Source: Bacteroidales bacterium (lineage in GTDB: Bacteria; Bacteroidota; Bacteroidia; Bacteroidales; UBA932). Taken from it: a DNA stretch of 64,000 nt. Below the pieces are notes generated by a model, which saw nothing but the letters and a program-made list of their open reading frames with translations, was not told where the DNA came from and did not search any database. The stretch spans positions 1-64,000 of the forward strand of contig JAQYTJ010000055.1 of NCBI GenBank assembly GCA_028724885.1, read 5' to 3'. How positions within the stretch are numbered: the first letter of the stretch is position 1; the number at the start of each line of letters is the position of its first letter. Positions 35,793-44,368 of the stretch are shown in pieces. Both the position numbers and the translations under genes were made by a program.

Positions 35793-36395
35793 TTATTGCA
35801 GTTTCCTTCTGGCCGCCATCATTAGCCTGTAGACAGGCTCTGAGTTAAGGTCCCAGTCCTTGAAATTCTCTTTGATGTAATCGATGGCTTCTTGGAACGA
35901 GCCCATTTCATTGAATTTCGCAATTGTGCCTTGGAACAGCACAGGATCTTCTTTGAATAGCGAGTTAATTAGCAGCAGTCTGTCGTTCAAAGAAATGGCG
36001 CTTATTATATTCTTAACCGGGTATCCAGGCCTGTCTGTTCTCCATGCCTCTTTTTCGGCCATGACATCGATGACGGCTTTTTCTGCAGTTTCGGCCTCTA
36101 AAACAGTCTTTTTCTTGCGGCGTTTTTTCTCCGCTGCCGGAGCGGCTTCGGAAGCTTCTGGGAGGTCTTCAGGAACAGGACTCTGCGGTATGTCCCCAAA
36201 TGATGATGCAGAGATATCCGGTACGGAGATGGAAAGGTCAATAGGCTCTTCAGGGAGATCCGCAGTGGGGGCATCCGGCTTCAAAGCCTCTTCTGAAGCG
36301 GCTCCCATCTGCCTGACCTTACTTTCCAGCTCGTTCAATTCTTCTTTGATTTCCTCAATCCTTTTCAGGATTCCTGACAGAATGTTCTCGTCCAT
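35793..36395 (-). CDS. Uncharacterised protein with coiled coil and acidic linker
   Basis: A 200-residue protein from the start MDENILSGIL at 36395, with an N-terminal coiled coil (about 3-32), a proline- and acid-rich linker containing a KKRRKKK basic patch (about 95), and a conserved C-terminal helical domain with ISAISLNDRLLLINSLFKEDP and FQEAIDYIKENF. The C-terminal pattern recurs in Bacteroidales proteins of unknown function, often near tdk and rsmI. The 45-bp gap to tdk contains a promoter element for the opposite strand. Role unknown. Confidence 0.65.
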   Translation of the reverse strand: MDENILSGILKRIEEIKEELNELESKVRQMGAASEEALKPDAPTADLPEEPIDLSISVPDISASSFGDIPQSPVPEDLPEASEAAPAAEKKRRKKKTVLEAETAEKAVIDVMAEKEAWRTDRPGYPVKNIISAISLNDRLLLINSLFKEDPVLFQGTIAKFNEMGSFQEAIDYIKENFKDWDLNSEPVYRLMMAARRKLQ

Positions 36396-36410
36396 AATGC
36401 GATAATTTTG

Positions 36411-36418
36411 TACCTTTG
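36411..36418 (+). promoter_or_regulatory. -7 element for thymidine kinase
   Basis: TACCTTTG matches TAnnTTTG and sits 22 bp before the tdk ATG at 36441. The -33 box is not obvious because the upstream region is inside the divergent gene. Confidence 0.5.
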
Positions 36419-36440
36419 TGGTAATCACAAATCTAAGAAA

Positions 36441-37037
36441 ATGTTTTCAGAAAACACAAAAAAAGCAGGCTGTATTGAAGTTATCTGCGGCTCAATGTTC
36501 TCTGGCAAGACTGAGGAGCTGATTCGCAGGATAAGAAGGGCTAAATTTGCCAACCTGAAAATAGAAATATTCAAGCCAACTATAGACACTCGCTTCTCCG
36601 ATGAAGATGTCGTGTCGCATGACTTTCATAAAATCTCTTGCCATGCGGTTAAGGATCCGAAGGAAATGTTGAAAATCGCTGACGACGTTCAGGTCGTAGG
36701 CATTGATGAGGCACAATTCTACGATATGAGCTTAGTGGATGTCGCTCAGGAGCTGGCGAATCGCGGAGTAAGAGTCATAATCGCTGGTCTGGACATGGAC
36801 TATCTAGGCAAGCCGTTCGGTCCTATGCCATACCTCATGGCCATTGCGGAGGAGGTGCGCAAGGTCCATGCTATTTGTGTAAAATGCGGAGCTCTTGCCA
36901 ATTACTCCCACAGACTTGTAAATGACAACGAACTCGTAGTTCTCGGCGAAAAAGAAGCATATGAACCTCTCTGCCGAGATTGCTTCAACAAAGCAATGAA
37001 AAAACAAGAAAATCCTGAATATTCTGGCGACAAATAA
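36441..37037 (+). CDS. tdk: Thymidine kinase
   Basis: A 198-residue type II thymidine kinase, started at MFSENTKKAG (36441), 11 codons inside the ORF-track frame. Walker A is GSMFSGKTEEL, the lid and active site contain GIDEAQFYD, and a C-terminal zinc site has CVKCG and CRDC cysteine pairs. It phosphorylates thymidine in the salvage pathway. Followed by an unrelated exported protein after 5 bp, so the two may share a transcript. Confidence 0.97.
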   Translation: MFSENTKKAGCIEVICGSMFSGKTEELIRRIRRAKFANLKIEIFKPTIDTRFSDEDVVSHDFHKISCHAVKDPKEMLKIADDVQVVGIDEAQFYDMSLVDVAQELANRGVRVIIAGLDMDYLGKPFGPMPYLMAIAEEVRKVHAICVKCGALANYSHRLVNDNELVVLGEKEAYEPLCRDCFNKAMKKQENPEYSGDK

Positions 37038-37042
37038 GCATT

Positions 37043-38332
37043 ATGAGGCTTTTTTCAAAATTCGCGCTTCTGGCGACAGTCATCATGGCTTGTTGTACGA
37101 ATCTAGGGGCGCAAGAAAAGATTCTCCAGGGCAAGACTCTCTGGACTCTGTTTGACAGCCTGGGTGATACCAATGACTGGCAGAACCGTTTCAGCGAGTT
37201 GAGTGGATGCACATTCTATTCTAAGCTCAACCGACGTAATCTTTCGTATGGAGGCACGAATTCAGCACCTCAGACCATGAACGGAACCCTCGGCAGGGCG
37301 AAGCTGCTGGTCTCTCTCAAGGACAGCTTGCCCATCGATATCGTTATGATTTCTAACACTAACGATATAGCATTCGCTGATCCGGTAAAGGGAGTCGATG
37401 GAAGCATTGAAGACCGGCCTTGGATGCAAGGGAGCAAGCGAACCGTGCACAAGGGCTGTTTCGCATCGGAGGATGAGGCTAGGCGGTACGGCAAAAAGAA
37501 CCTGCGCAAAATCCTAAGATTTAGCCCTATGGAATCGCGTGCGGCAGGGAACATGCTAGTCTTTCCTTACTTCAATCCAGGTCACATCGGTAACCGCATA
37601 GAAGTAGTCAAGCCATCGGCCAATGGTGGAGATGTAAATTTCCAGATAGGCAAGAATCGCCTTAAAATCAGCATCCCCGGCGGCATGGACTCCGACCGGA
37701 CCAGTATATGGCTGGCATCCCAATTCTACGGCGCTGGCTGGACTGCGGTTGATAATGGGGACGACAGCTTCACCATTTCATATTGTTATGACAAGGACAA
37801 CAAGGTGAGCGTTGACCCTCTTGACACCGGGCTGGAACTCATCGTAAGCGAGACTCCTGAGGTCAAGGAATATATTTTATTCTTTACAGGCAAGGATGCG
37901 TCTGACTGGAGGGATGTCAGATGCTGGACGGAGCATGTCAGCTTATGGTCTTGCTACAAGGGTTTGATGGAGTATCTGCAAAGCAACCTGCCAGATGCTC
38001 AGATATTCTGGTTTCTCCCTTCGTATTACAACTTCGATTTCGATGCCCCAGAGTTTCTTGCACAGGACGGTAAGATTGACAAGGAGGCTTACTGCAGGTC
38101 TGACAGATATCTCAGGTGGAAGAAACTGTCTGAAATGCAGATGGAGATTGCCGCTCACTACGGTGCAGGCATCCTGGATGTCGGCAAACTGTGCGGTATA
38201 AGCCTCGACAACGTAAGGGAATATTACAAGCCCAAGAATCCTCATCCTTTAAAGGCAGGATATGATCGCTGGGCATCTGCATTGTATGAGATTTTCAAGT
38301 CAGGCAGCGTGAATGCGCCAGATGGCAAGTAA
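37043..38332 (+). CDS. Secreted SGNH-hydrolase-like protein (DUF5040-like)
   Basis: A 429-residue exported protein with signal peptide MRLFSKFALLATVIMACCTNLGAQ. It begins LWTLFDSLGDTNDWQNRF, which has the place and form of an SGNH block I (GDS-like, with Ser in FDSLG), and ends with PHPLKAGYDRWASAL, like the catalytic His block. The middle is a beta-rich insertion (about 170-290). Such proteins in Bacteroidetes are often DUF5040. Probably an esterase or deacetylase acting on glycan acetyl groups; substrate unknown. It starts 5 bp after tdk. Confidence 0.6.
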   Translation: MRLFSKFALLATVIMACCTNLGAQEKILQGKTLWTLFDSLGDTNDWQNRFSELSGCTFYSKLNRRNLSYGGTNSAPQTMNGTLGRAKLLVSLKDSLPIDIVMISNTNDIAFADPVKGVDGSIEDRPWMQGSKRTVHKGCFASEDEARRYGKKNLRKILRFSPMESRAAGNMLVFPYFNPGHIGNRIEVVKPSANGGDVNFQIGKNRLKISIPGGMDSDRTSIWLASQFYGAGWTAVDNGDDSFTISYCYDKDNKVSVDPLDTGLELIVSETPEVKEYILFFTGKDASDWRDVRCWTEHVSLWSCYKGLMEYLQSNLPDAQIFWFLPSYYNFDFDAPEFLAQDGKIDKEAYCRSDRYLRWKKLSEMQMEIAAHYGAGILDVGKLCGISLDNVREYYKPKNPHPLKAGYDRWASALYEIFKSGSVNAPDGK

Positions 38333-38526
38333 GCCCAGCCGCCTTATCCGGAATTTGGAATCTCTCGGATCTTTGCCTCTTTAAAACAAGATTTTGGACT
38401 TGGCTCGATTTTATTGCCGAAGTGAAATATTTTCCTTCGGAAGGTATTGCTTTTAAATTTTATTTTGTTATTTTATAGCAAAATATTTTTGACCACATAT
38501 TTAACAATATTAAAAAATTTAATAAC

Positions 38527-39339
38527 ATGAAAAAGATATATTTTTTTACTGGTAATTGTGGCTATTTGCCCGCTATTTATCAGATGCTCGGATTCAATTG
38601 ACACTGAATTACCTAATAAAGAAAGCAGCAAAGTTCGAGTTTCGTCTTTCGCCTTTTTTGATAACGAAATAGGTCGTTATGTATATGATGATTCTAATGC
38701 TAAAACGAGAGGTGAAATTATTAATGTTGCAGAAAAAGAAGCAATCGAAAGAGAGAATAGGATATTGGATTCACTAGCTCTTTTGCAAAAGAGAACAATT
38801 TGAAATTTTCGGTAAAATATGTCAATATGCAGAATGCAAGTGGGGAATATCCTAGATTCAATTCAGCGGATGATAGCATCGGTACATCGGATCCTTTCTT
38901 CCCTGATGATCCGTCGGATTCGGCAGTTGTCGGGGGAAGTTACTCTGTCGTTAATGCGACTCTTCTGGACGATCGGCAATACCCACCGTTATCCCTTTCC
39001 TATAATGACTACTCTCAAAATTATTTCTCTGCCACGCTTAGTGCTACATTTACGTATAGTTCTAGTGGATTCATATATGCAATTTATCAAACTGTAGTAT
39101 ACCATAATGTATCATGTAGGACACCATCTTCATTAGTAGTATTGAGCGGGATAACGGATCATTCGCCGGAGAATATTCAGAATCAGCGAACTGCGTTTTC
39201 TGAGAGGACTTGTTTTGAAAGGGTTGATGAAGTGGAACTTTATTATTCTTCTTCTGAATTACAAAAACAGAATATAAAATGGCAATGTAATTTTCTATTG
39301 TTCTATTTTGTCGAGGATTTTCAATATGACACAATTTAA
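38527..39339 (+). pseudogene. Lipoprotein gene interrupted by two frameshifts
   Basis: The ATG at 38527 (MKKIYFF) opens in frame 1, but a T7 tract at 38541-38547 breaks the signal peptide: removing one T gives MKKIYFLLVIVAICPLFIRC, a perfect lipoprotein signal, joined to the ORF at 38558-38803. A second shift near 38777-38793 (CTTTTGCAAAAG) would join this to the frame at 38800-39339. The joined product would be about 270 residues. I do not recognise it. Low GC and a spacer of about 195 AT-rich bases upstream. The frameshifts could be real phase variation, decay or assembly error. Confidence 0.6.
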
Positions 39340-40006
39340 GCATGACAATTTTATGATGGTCATGAGATATTCAGGGATCATAATATTTTTTCTTGCTGTA
39401 TGTCTGTCCCATTGTTTTTCATTGAATGGATGGGCTGGGAAACCAGAGTACCCAGCGATTTTCTTTAGTTGCAAAATGGAAACAGGAAGCAACGGGACTC
39501 GTCTGGTCGCTCTGTTGGTGAAGCCTGACTCGGTTGTTTCTAAAAAGATAAATGTTTCAGATGACAAGATTGCCCCGTTTTCAGATTTCCTTTACGAGAA
39601 GGGAGTCTACAATGTCTCTGTAGCAGTATTCAATGCAAAGGATTCACTAATCAATGCTTTCGAAAGGCGCTTTTTCATTTCAGGAGAGGAAACTGGAGTT
39701 CACTGCACCATTCGATATTCAATCAGGGATTACAAATTCAATCTCTTGGAAAAGAATGTTTTTGATAGCAGAGAGTCTCTTATGGGCAGTGAGCATGGCA
39801 TGCTCGTCATAGAAAAACATTATCCTTCGGAACTGAAAGGTAAGTACGATGCGAAGGATGAAGATGTAAGAAGTTCTGAGCCTATGACTTTCCCAGATGA
39901 CTGGACGACTGATGTGCGAAGCCACTATGGAAATGAGCCGATTGAAAATAAAATGAAAAAAAAGAAGGAGATAGACCCTACGCCAGATTATTCCCGGCTT
40001 CTATAG
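39326..40006 (+). CDS. Uncharacterised exported protein
   Basis: A 226-residue protein from MTQFKHDNF at 39326, overlapping the preceding frame by 14 bp. A hydrophobic stretch (YSGIIIFFLAVCLSHCFSL) at about residues 15-33 acts as signal peptide or anchor. The rest looks like a beta-sandwich of immunoglobulin-like strands; the C-terminus is rich in Lys and Pro. Not recognised. It is followed by a terminator, so it ends the transcript that begins with the frameshifted lipoprotein. Confidence 0.5.
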   Translation: MTQFKHDNFMMVMRYSGIIIFFLAVCLSHCFSLNGWAGKPEYPAIFFSCKMETGSNGTRLVALLVKPDSVVSKKINVSDDKIAPFSDFLYEKGVYNVSVAVFNAKDSLINAFERRFFISGEETGVHCTIRYSIRDYKFNLLEKNVFDSRESLMGSEHGMLVIEKHYPSELKGKYDAKDEDVRSSEPMTFPDDWTTDVRSHYGNEPIENKMKKKKEIDPTPDYSRLL

Positions 40007-40031
40007 CATCCTTTCCGAAAAACGAAAACTA

Positions 40032-40070
40032 GGCCGACTAAAAAGCGATTTTTAAGTCGGTCTCTTTTTT
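40032..40070 (+). terminator. Rho-independent terminator
   Basis: CCGACTAAAAA, loop GCGA, TTTTTAAGTCGG, then CTCTTTTTT. The stem is 11 bp with one bulge. It follows the stop at 40006 by about 25 bp. Confidence 0.8.
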
Positions 40071-40082
40071 ATAGACTACAGA

Positions 40083-40246
40083 GGCGGAGACAGCTATCCT
40101 TCGGGAGGACTCCGCTTGCGAGCCTTTCAGCTCGCTTCGCTCCCACCGTTTCCTACGTGGTCTGCGACCACTTGTTTCCGGCGGGCCCGATCCCCCTGCC
40201 CCTGTCCTGGGGTGGACAGGCCTCCCGAAGGATACTGCCTTCCGCC
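40083..40246. other. Cruciform-like, multi-hairpin element at the IS end
   Basis: Imperfect 26-bp inverted repeats at 40083-40108 and 40221-40246 (core ATCCTTCGGGAGG / CCTCCCGAAGGAT is perfect) enclose three further hairpins: GCGAGC/GCTCGC (40118-40135), GTGGTC/GACCAC (40157-40171), and CCTGTCC/GGACAGG (40201-40220). The last abuts the outer arm, so a four-way junction results. It lies where the transposase frame stops, in place of its C-terminus. No coding potential. It may be a structured RNA, a small non-autonomous element or a recombination site. Confidence 0.6.
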
Positions 40247-40259
40247 TTCCGGCTTGCAG

Positions 40260-41785
40260 AGAAGAGCGGCCATCATATAGGACGCATGCTTCTGTGGTAT
40301 AGCCCCCTCTCGCTTGTCAGAAGTTCTCTGGCGTGGTCCCGATACTGCCTGCTACGGACATTTACGTCAATGCCCCTGTTTTCCTTTCCCTTTAAGCACA
40401 TTCCGCGAAGAGGATATCCTTCGCAGTTCTGTGCCTTATATAACTTAGAGTATCTCTTGTATCCAAGATCGGAGATCCTGACTTTGTATCCAACGTGTGT
40501 CATGTGCTGGCCCATTGGACACACGAAGTAGTCTTCCTTGGCGTTGTAGTACAGATGCTCCGGTAGGAACGGGTTCTTGAGAGTCTTCCGCTTGAGCTCA
40601 GTGTGGAAGAGAGGATACTTTACATATCCCATTATACCGTTCATTTCCAGATATTCGTAGTTCTCCTCGTTGCCATATCCAGAGTCTGCGACAACTTCAG
40701 AACTGAGTTTACCATACCTCTGCTTAAAGGTGTCCATGTGGTTTATGAACATCCCTCAGTCAGTTGGGCGCCAGGACATCGTGTAATGTGTTATGAACTG
40801 ATTCTCTGTGGATATCTGAACGTTGTAACTGGGCTTGGTCTGCCCGTTATTCATCGCCTCCTCTTTCATACGCATAAAGGTAGCATCGGGATTATCTCGT
40901 TACGTTTTTTCTCCCCTCCCGAAAAGCTTTCATACGCATAAAGGTAGCATCGGGATTAGTCTTGCTGTAACTGTTACGCTTGCCGAGAGTGTCCAGCTTG
41001 TCATTGTACTCCTTCATCTTGGCGGCATGCGCATCTTCCACCTCGGACATGTCCTTGCGCAGGCGCTTGTCGCTGATGCCTCTTCTGCCCATCTCCTTAA
41101 GTATCTTCTACGTGCGTCCCGTCTTCTCTTCCGGAGTCATCACCTCTGTTTTTTCTTCTCCGAGTTCCAAGCCCAGTTCCTTCTCGGCTTCGGCAAGGAT
41201 TGCCTTGACTTTCTTGTCTAGTTTGTCTCGGTTGGTCTGGGTCGCCTTTTTCCATACGAAGGTATACTTGTTCGCATTGGCCTCAATCTTAGTTCCATCC
41301 ACGTACTGCACATCCAGGCTTATGATCTTCTGGTCGACCAACATCTTGACAACCTGGGTGAAGATTTCGTCAATAACTTTCGGAGCCTGTTCTTGCGGAA
41401 CAGGTTGATGGTGTTGAAGTCGGGCGTCTGCATGCCAGACAGCCACATGAAGTTCACGTCACGTCTCAATAGGGACTCCATCTTCCTACCGGAGTATACA
41501 ATCTGGAGGTATGCGTACAACACCACCTTGGTGAGCATCCTGGGGTTGTAGCTGCTCGCACCTCTTCCTTCGTAAGAAGCCTCGATAACGCTCAGGTCAA
41601 GGTTGTCCACCACTGCATTCAGGACTCTGACTGGGTCATTCTCTGCTATGAAATCACCCAGACAAGGTGGAAATAGGAGATTATCGTTTTGATTGTAAGA
41701 TTTAAAGATTACCTTTGCCATTGCTTGATAGAGGTTTATTTATTTTAATTCGCAAAGACAAGATAGTAATAATCTATCACAAATA
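40260..41785 (-). mobile_element. Remnant of an IS1182-like insertion sequence
   Basis: Extent is approximate and is set by the transposase fragments plus the leader before 41721. I could not identify terminal inverted repeats or a target duplication. The far end toward 40260 merges with the multi-hairpin element, and the near end is bounded by a strong hairpin at 41789-41830. A 32-bp direct duplication (40863-40894 and 40927-40958) lies inside. Confidence 0.7.
40273..41721 (-). pseudogene. Degenerate IS1182-family transposase
   Basis: Pieces of one DDE transposase appear in several frames: N-terminal helix-turn-helix region (41320-41721; SSYNPRMLTKVVLYAYLQIVYSG, FMWLSGMQTPDFNTINLFRK), a middle part with VQYVDGTKIEANANKYTFVWKK (41108-41446), a coiled segment (40892-41092), and a C-terminal part with VADSGYGNEENYEYLE and ERGLYHRSMRPI (40273-40752). 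At least three frame changes, a 32-bp internal duplication and loss of the last portion make it inactive. Confidence 0.88.
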
Positions 41786-41788
41786 ACA

Positions 41789-41830
41789 ATAGCTATTCTT
41801 TTGTTAATCAAAGGAATAGCTATTTTTTTA
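41789..41830 (+). terminator. Strong hairpin with T-run
   Basis: AATAGCTATTC and GAATAGCTATT pair over 11 bp, extended by TTTG/CAAA, and are followed by T5-T7. It points along the plus strand and would shield what lies downstream from read-through out of the IS. Confidence 0.8.
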
Positions 41831-41849
41831 TCTTTCCCTGATGCCTGAT

Positions 41850-41922
41850 GAGCTACCTGGCAACTCGGGTCGTCACAACAAAAAAGGAGGATGACCTCTA
41901 AGTCCATTTGGACTTTTTAGTC
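41850..41922. repeat. Copy A of the recA-downstream element
   Basis: About 73 bp nearly identical to 43102-43176: TGAGCTACCnGGC, then GTCACAACAAAAAAGGAGG, then ATGACCTCTAAGTCCATTTG and GACTTTTTAGTC. It is followed, after a variable stretch, by the shared string CAAACTAATAA. Confidence 0.9.
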
Positions 41923-41972
41923 TTTTTTCGCTTTTATTCTATGTCAAACTAATAAATAGGAGGATTGTGGTT

Positions 41973-42059
41973 ATGATGACGAATATGTTGAGACCATTCG
42001 ATAATATGATGGACACACTGTGGAACGAGATGAACAACTGGTCACGCTTCTGGTTCTAA
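41973..42059 (+). CDS. 28-residue amphipathic small protein candidate
   Basis: The peptide MMTNMLRPFDNMMDTLWNEM... ends in WSRFWF. An unusually good Shine-Dalgarno (AGGAGG, 41958-41963) lies 9 nt before the ATG at 41973, rare in this genome. The sequence would form an amphipathic helix with an aromatic tail. No homologue is known to me. It is placed directly after repeat copy A. Too short for the ORF track. Confidence 0.45.
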   Translation: MMTNMLRPFDNMMDTLWNEMNNWSRFWF

Positions 42060-42337
42060 AGTTATAGTTTCTACGCCTATGATATCCGGATCTGCGCAAT
42101 CGTAAAATTCGTGGAGAGATGAAACCTTTTGCCATGATTTTACGTTTACTTGTATGCCTTCGGCAATGGGGATGTTTGGGATTTGACAGCATTGATGTCG
42201 GACGGTAAGCACGTGTTTTTAGAAATGGGGCTGGTCAGGGCAGTATATTGTGTTGCGCCTTCTGACGCAAACATGCGTGCCCGACAATTGCAAACGTAGG
42301 AACGGAATCGGCTCTGCATGACGGGGGGTTGGACATC

Positions 42338-42443
42338 AGATCCTGAATCAAGTTCAGGATGACGGGGCGGAACGCTTGGGATGACGGGGTAAATCGTTCT
42401 GGATGACCGGGTTCGCGATGACGGCGTCGGTCGTACAGGATGA
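42338..42443 (-). repeat. Palindrome with 22-bp trailing units (copy 4, inverted)
   Basis: The palindrome AGATCCTGAATCAAGTTCAG... (42338-42363) is followed by GGGGCGGAACGCTTGGGATGAC, a second 22-bp unit, a 15-bp shortened unit and a 21-bp one. On the minus strand this is the same order as copies 1 and 2: units first, palindrome last. Unit length is 22 rather than 24. Confidence 0.88.
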
Positions 42444-42932
42444 ACGTAGTGGAATTTCGCGAAGTGCTGTCGGAGTATGTCCTTCCGGCGGCTCTGCAAG
42501 GGGGTGCCGGTCGACAACGTGGCTCTTGGGAGGCCTCGATGTCGAGACATGCCCTTCCCTACGCACTTCTGAGCAGCCTGCCTCGACATCGTTTTGCGAG
42601 ACACTTCTTCCGGAGGGTTTGAATATACGTATGCAATTCTTTATTGCTTCAGCATCGACAAGGTTTTGTGAAACCTTGAAGAGAGATTTGATTATTCACA
42701 ATCGTGGGCAACGGTGACATTCATTTTAAGTGCCGAGGACACATATTCGCATTGCCGACCCCCGTTCTATGAAACTGGGTGGGCGGCGCAGTCCTTTATT
42801 ACAAGCCAGCCGGTGGCACTATACCGTCGCCCATAAATTCTCGTCCTTCTAATCGAGTTATGCTTTGCGACCACTGCCTCACCGGCAGCCCTGCATTTCA
42901 CGATGACGGTAAAATGAGTTCATTCTTCTTCA

Positions 42933-43062
42933 GCCATCCGGGCTTGACCCGGAATCTGGGCTCGTTTGTCCCCGTCATTCCGGACTCGATCCGGAATCTA
43001 GGCTTGCGAAGAACAGATCCTGAATCAAGTTCAGGATGACGGGGCAGGTCGTTCGGGATGAC
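42933..43062. repeat. Cluster of three palindromes (copy 5)
   Basis: Three hairpin elements in a row: CATCCGGGCTTGACCCGGAAT (42935-42955), CGTCATTCCGGACTCGATCC... (42973-42999) and AGATCCTGAATCAAGTTCAG... (43015-43040), the last with one trailing 22-bp unit. Two sequence classes, with CCGGA or CCTGA arms, sit side by side. Confidence 0.88.
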
Positions 43063-43101
43063 TTGGTGTATTCTGAAACACAGGGTTTTGGACTTGATCC
43101 A

Positions 43102-43176
43102 TGAGCTACCGGGCTGCCCGGGCCGTCACAACAAAAAAAGGAGGATGACCTCTAAGTCCATTTGGACTTTTTAGTC
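43102..43176 (-). terminator. recA downstream element with terminator hairpins (copy B)
   Basis: On the minus strand, AAGTCC-AAAT-GGACTT is followed by GAGG-TCAT-CCTC and then T7, about 30-70 bp after the recA stop. It probably ends recA transcription. The same element is duplicated at 41850-41922. Confidence 0.7.
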
Positions 43177-43208
43177 ACCCTCTTCTCTATCGCAAACTAA
43201 TAAGGACT

Positions 43209-44240
43209 TTAGTCGTCTTTGACGGTCTTGAGGATTTCGCGGATTTTGGCTTCAATCTCATCGCAGACTGCAGGATTGTCCTTGAGATACTGCTTCGCAC
43301 CCTCGCGGCCCTGTGCGAGTTTCTGGTCATTGTAGCTGAACCAAGAGCCGCTCTTTTGGATGATGTTGTATTCTACGCCCAAGTCCACGACTTCTCCAAC
43401 GTGAGATATTCCTTCACCAAACACGATGTCGAACTCGGCTTTCTTGAAAGGAGGAGCCATCTTGTTTTTCACGACCTTCACTCGTGCCCTGTTACCAAGA
43501 GCTTCGTCGCCATCTTTCAGCTGGGTCGTCTTCCTGATGTCCAAGCGGACCGATGCGTAGAATTTTAATGCGTTGCCACCAGTCGTGGTCTCAGGGTTTC
43601 CGAACATGACGCCGATTTTCTCCCTGAGCTGGTTTATGAATATGCAGCAGGTGTTGGTCTTTGCAATGTTTGCCGTGAGCTTGCGGAGTGCCTGGCTCAT
43701 CAGCCTGGCCTGAAGTCCTACCTTGTTGTCGCCCATCTCGCCCTCGATTTCAGCCTTAGGAGTCAGGGCTGCCACCGAGTCAATCACGACGATGTCTACT
43801 GCACCCGATCGAATCAGGTTGTCTGCGATTTCCAGCGCCTGCTCGCCGTTGTCCGGCTGCGAAATAAGGAGCGTGTCCAGATTCACCCCGAGTGCCTTTG
43901 CATATGTCCTGTCGAAAGCGTGCTCGGCATCGATCATCGCTGCGATGCCGCCTAATTTTTGCGCCTGTGCGATGGCGTGAATTGCCAGTGTGGTCTTTCC
44001 GCTTGACTCTGGGCCATAGATTTCAATGATTCTTCCGCGTGGGTAGCCCCCGACTCCCAGCGCATGATCCAGCGCAATGGAACCTGACGGAATCACCTGG
44101 ACATCCCATTGTGGCTGATCTCCCAGCTTCATGATCGTCCCTTTCCCGTAATCTTTCTCAATTTTGTCGATCGTAGCCTGCAGCGCCTTCATTTTCGCGG
44201 CGTTGATTTCTGCAGCCTTATTCTCTCCCTCTCTTGCCAT
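43209..44240 (-). CDS. recA: RecA recombinase
   Basis: A 343-residue RecA. Walker [10 protein letters not shown], Walker B-like [12 protein letters not shown], the LexA/DNA loops and the [21 protein letters not shown] block are all intact. It coats single-stranded DNA, drives strand exchange and SOS induction. A -7-like TAACTTTG (minus strand, 44302-44295) lies about 55 bp upstream. recX is found nearby at 47.9 kb on the other strand rather than in an operon. Confidence 0.99.
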   Translation of the reverse strand: MAREGENKAAEINAAKMKALQATIDKIEKDYGKGTIMKLGDQPQWDVQVIPSGSIALDHALGVGGYPRGRIIEIYGPESSGKTTLAIHAIAQAQKLGGIAAMIDAEHAFDRTYAKALGVNLDTLLISQPDNGEQALEIADNLIRSGAVDIVVIDSVAALTPKAEIEGEMGDNKVGLQARLMSQALRKLTANIAKTNTCCIFINQLREKIGVMFGNPETTTGGNALKFYASVRLDIRKTTQLKDGDEALGNRARVKVVKNKMAPPFKKAEFDIVFGEGISHVGEVVDLGVEYNIIQKSGSWFSYNDQKLAQGREGAKQYLKDNPAVCDEIEAKIREILKTVKDD

Positions 44241-44294
44241 AATGCTTATTGTTTAAAATTATTTCAAATTGGGCAAAACGTCCTTTGCTTGTTG

Positions 44295-44302
44295 CAAAGT
44301 TA
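44295..44302 (-). promoter_or_regulatory. Possible -7 element for recA
   Basis: TAACTTTG on the minus strand fits TAnnTTTG, 54 bp before the recA ATG. No clear -33 box and no recognisable SOS box were seen. Confidence 0.4.
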
Positions 44303-44335
44303 TCAAAATAACTGAGATTCTGCGATTAAATTTAT

Positions 44336-44343
44336 TAAATTTG
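44336..44343 (+). promoter_or_regulatory. -7 element for rlmN
   Basis: TAAATTTG lies 25 bp before the rlmN ATG and matches TAnnTTTG. Confidence 0.5.
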
Positions 44344-44368
44344 CGAAGGTGCATCATAACGCTTTGGA

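Larger units (their letters stand above)
42060..43101. other. Noncoding, palindrome-rich stretch
   Basis: No gene is supported. Open frames in the track are translations of repeats (HPELDSGS on the minus strand). It holds two clusters of the palindromic repeat family, listed separately. It is bounded on both sides by copies of the recA-downstream element. Confidence 0.7.

Noticed and set aside
42146-42604. 152-residue minus-strand ORF
   Set aside because: It is a translation of palindromic repeats (HPELDSGS phrase) and has no family signature.
43102-43176. AAGGAGG followed by ATGACCTCTAAGTCC read as a small gene
   Set aside because: The ATG touches the GGAGG with no spacing, the 9-codon frame closes in the hairpin, and the block is better explained as a terminator.
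44241-44368. SOS box upstream of recA
   Set aside because: No CTG...CAG-like or other LexA-type palindrome could be recognised.
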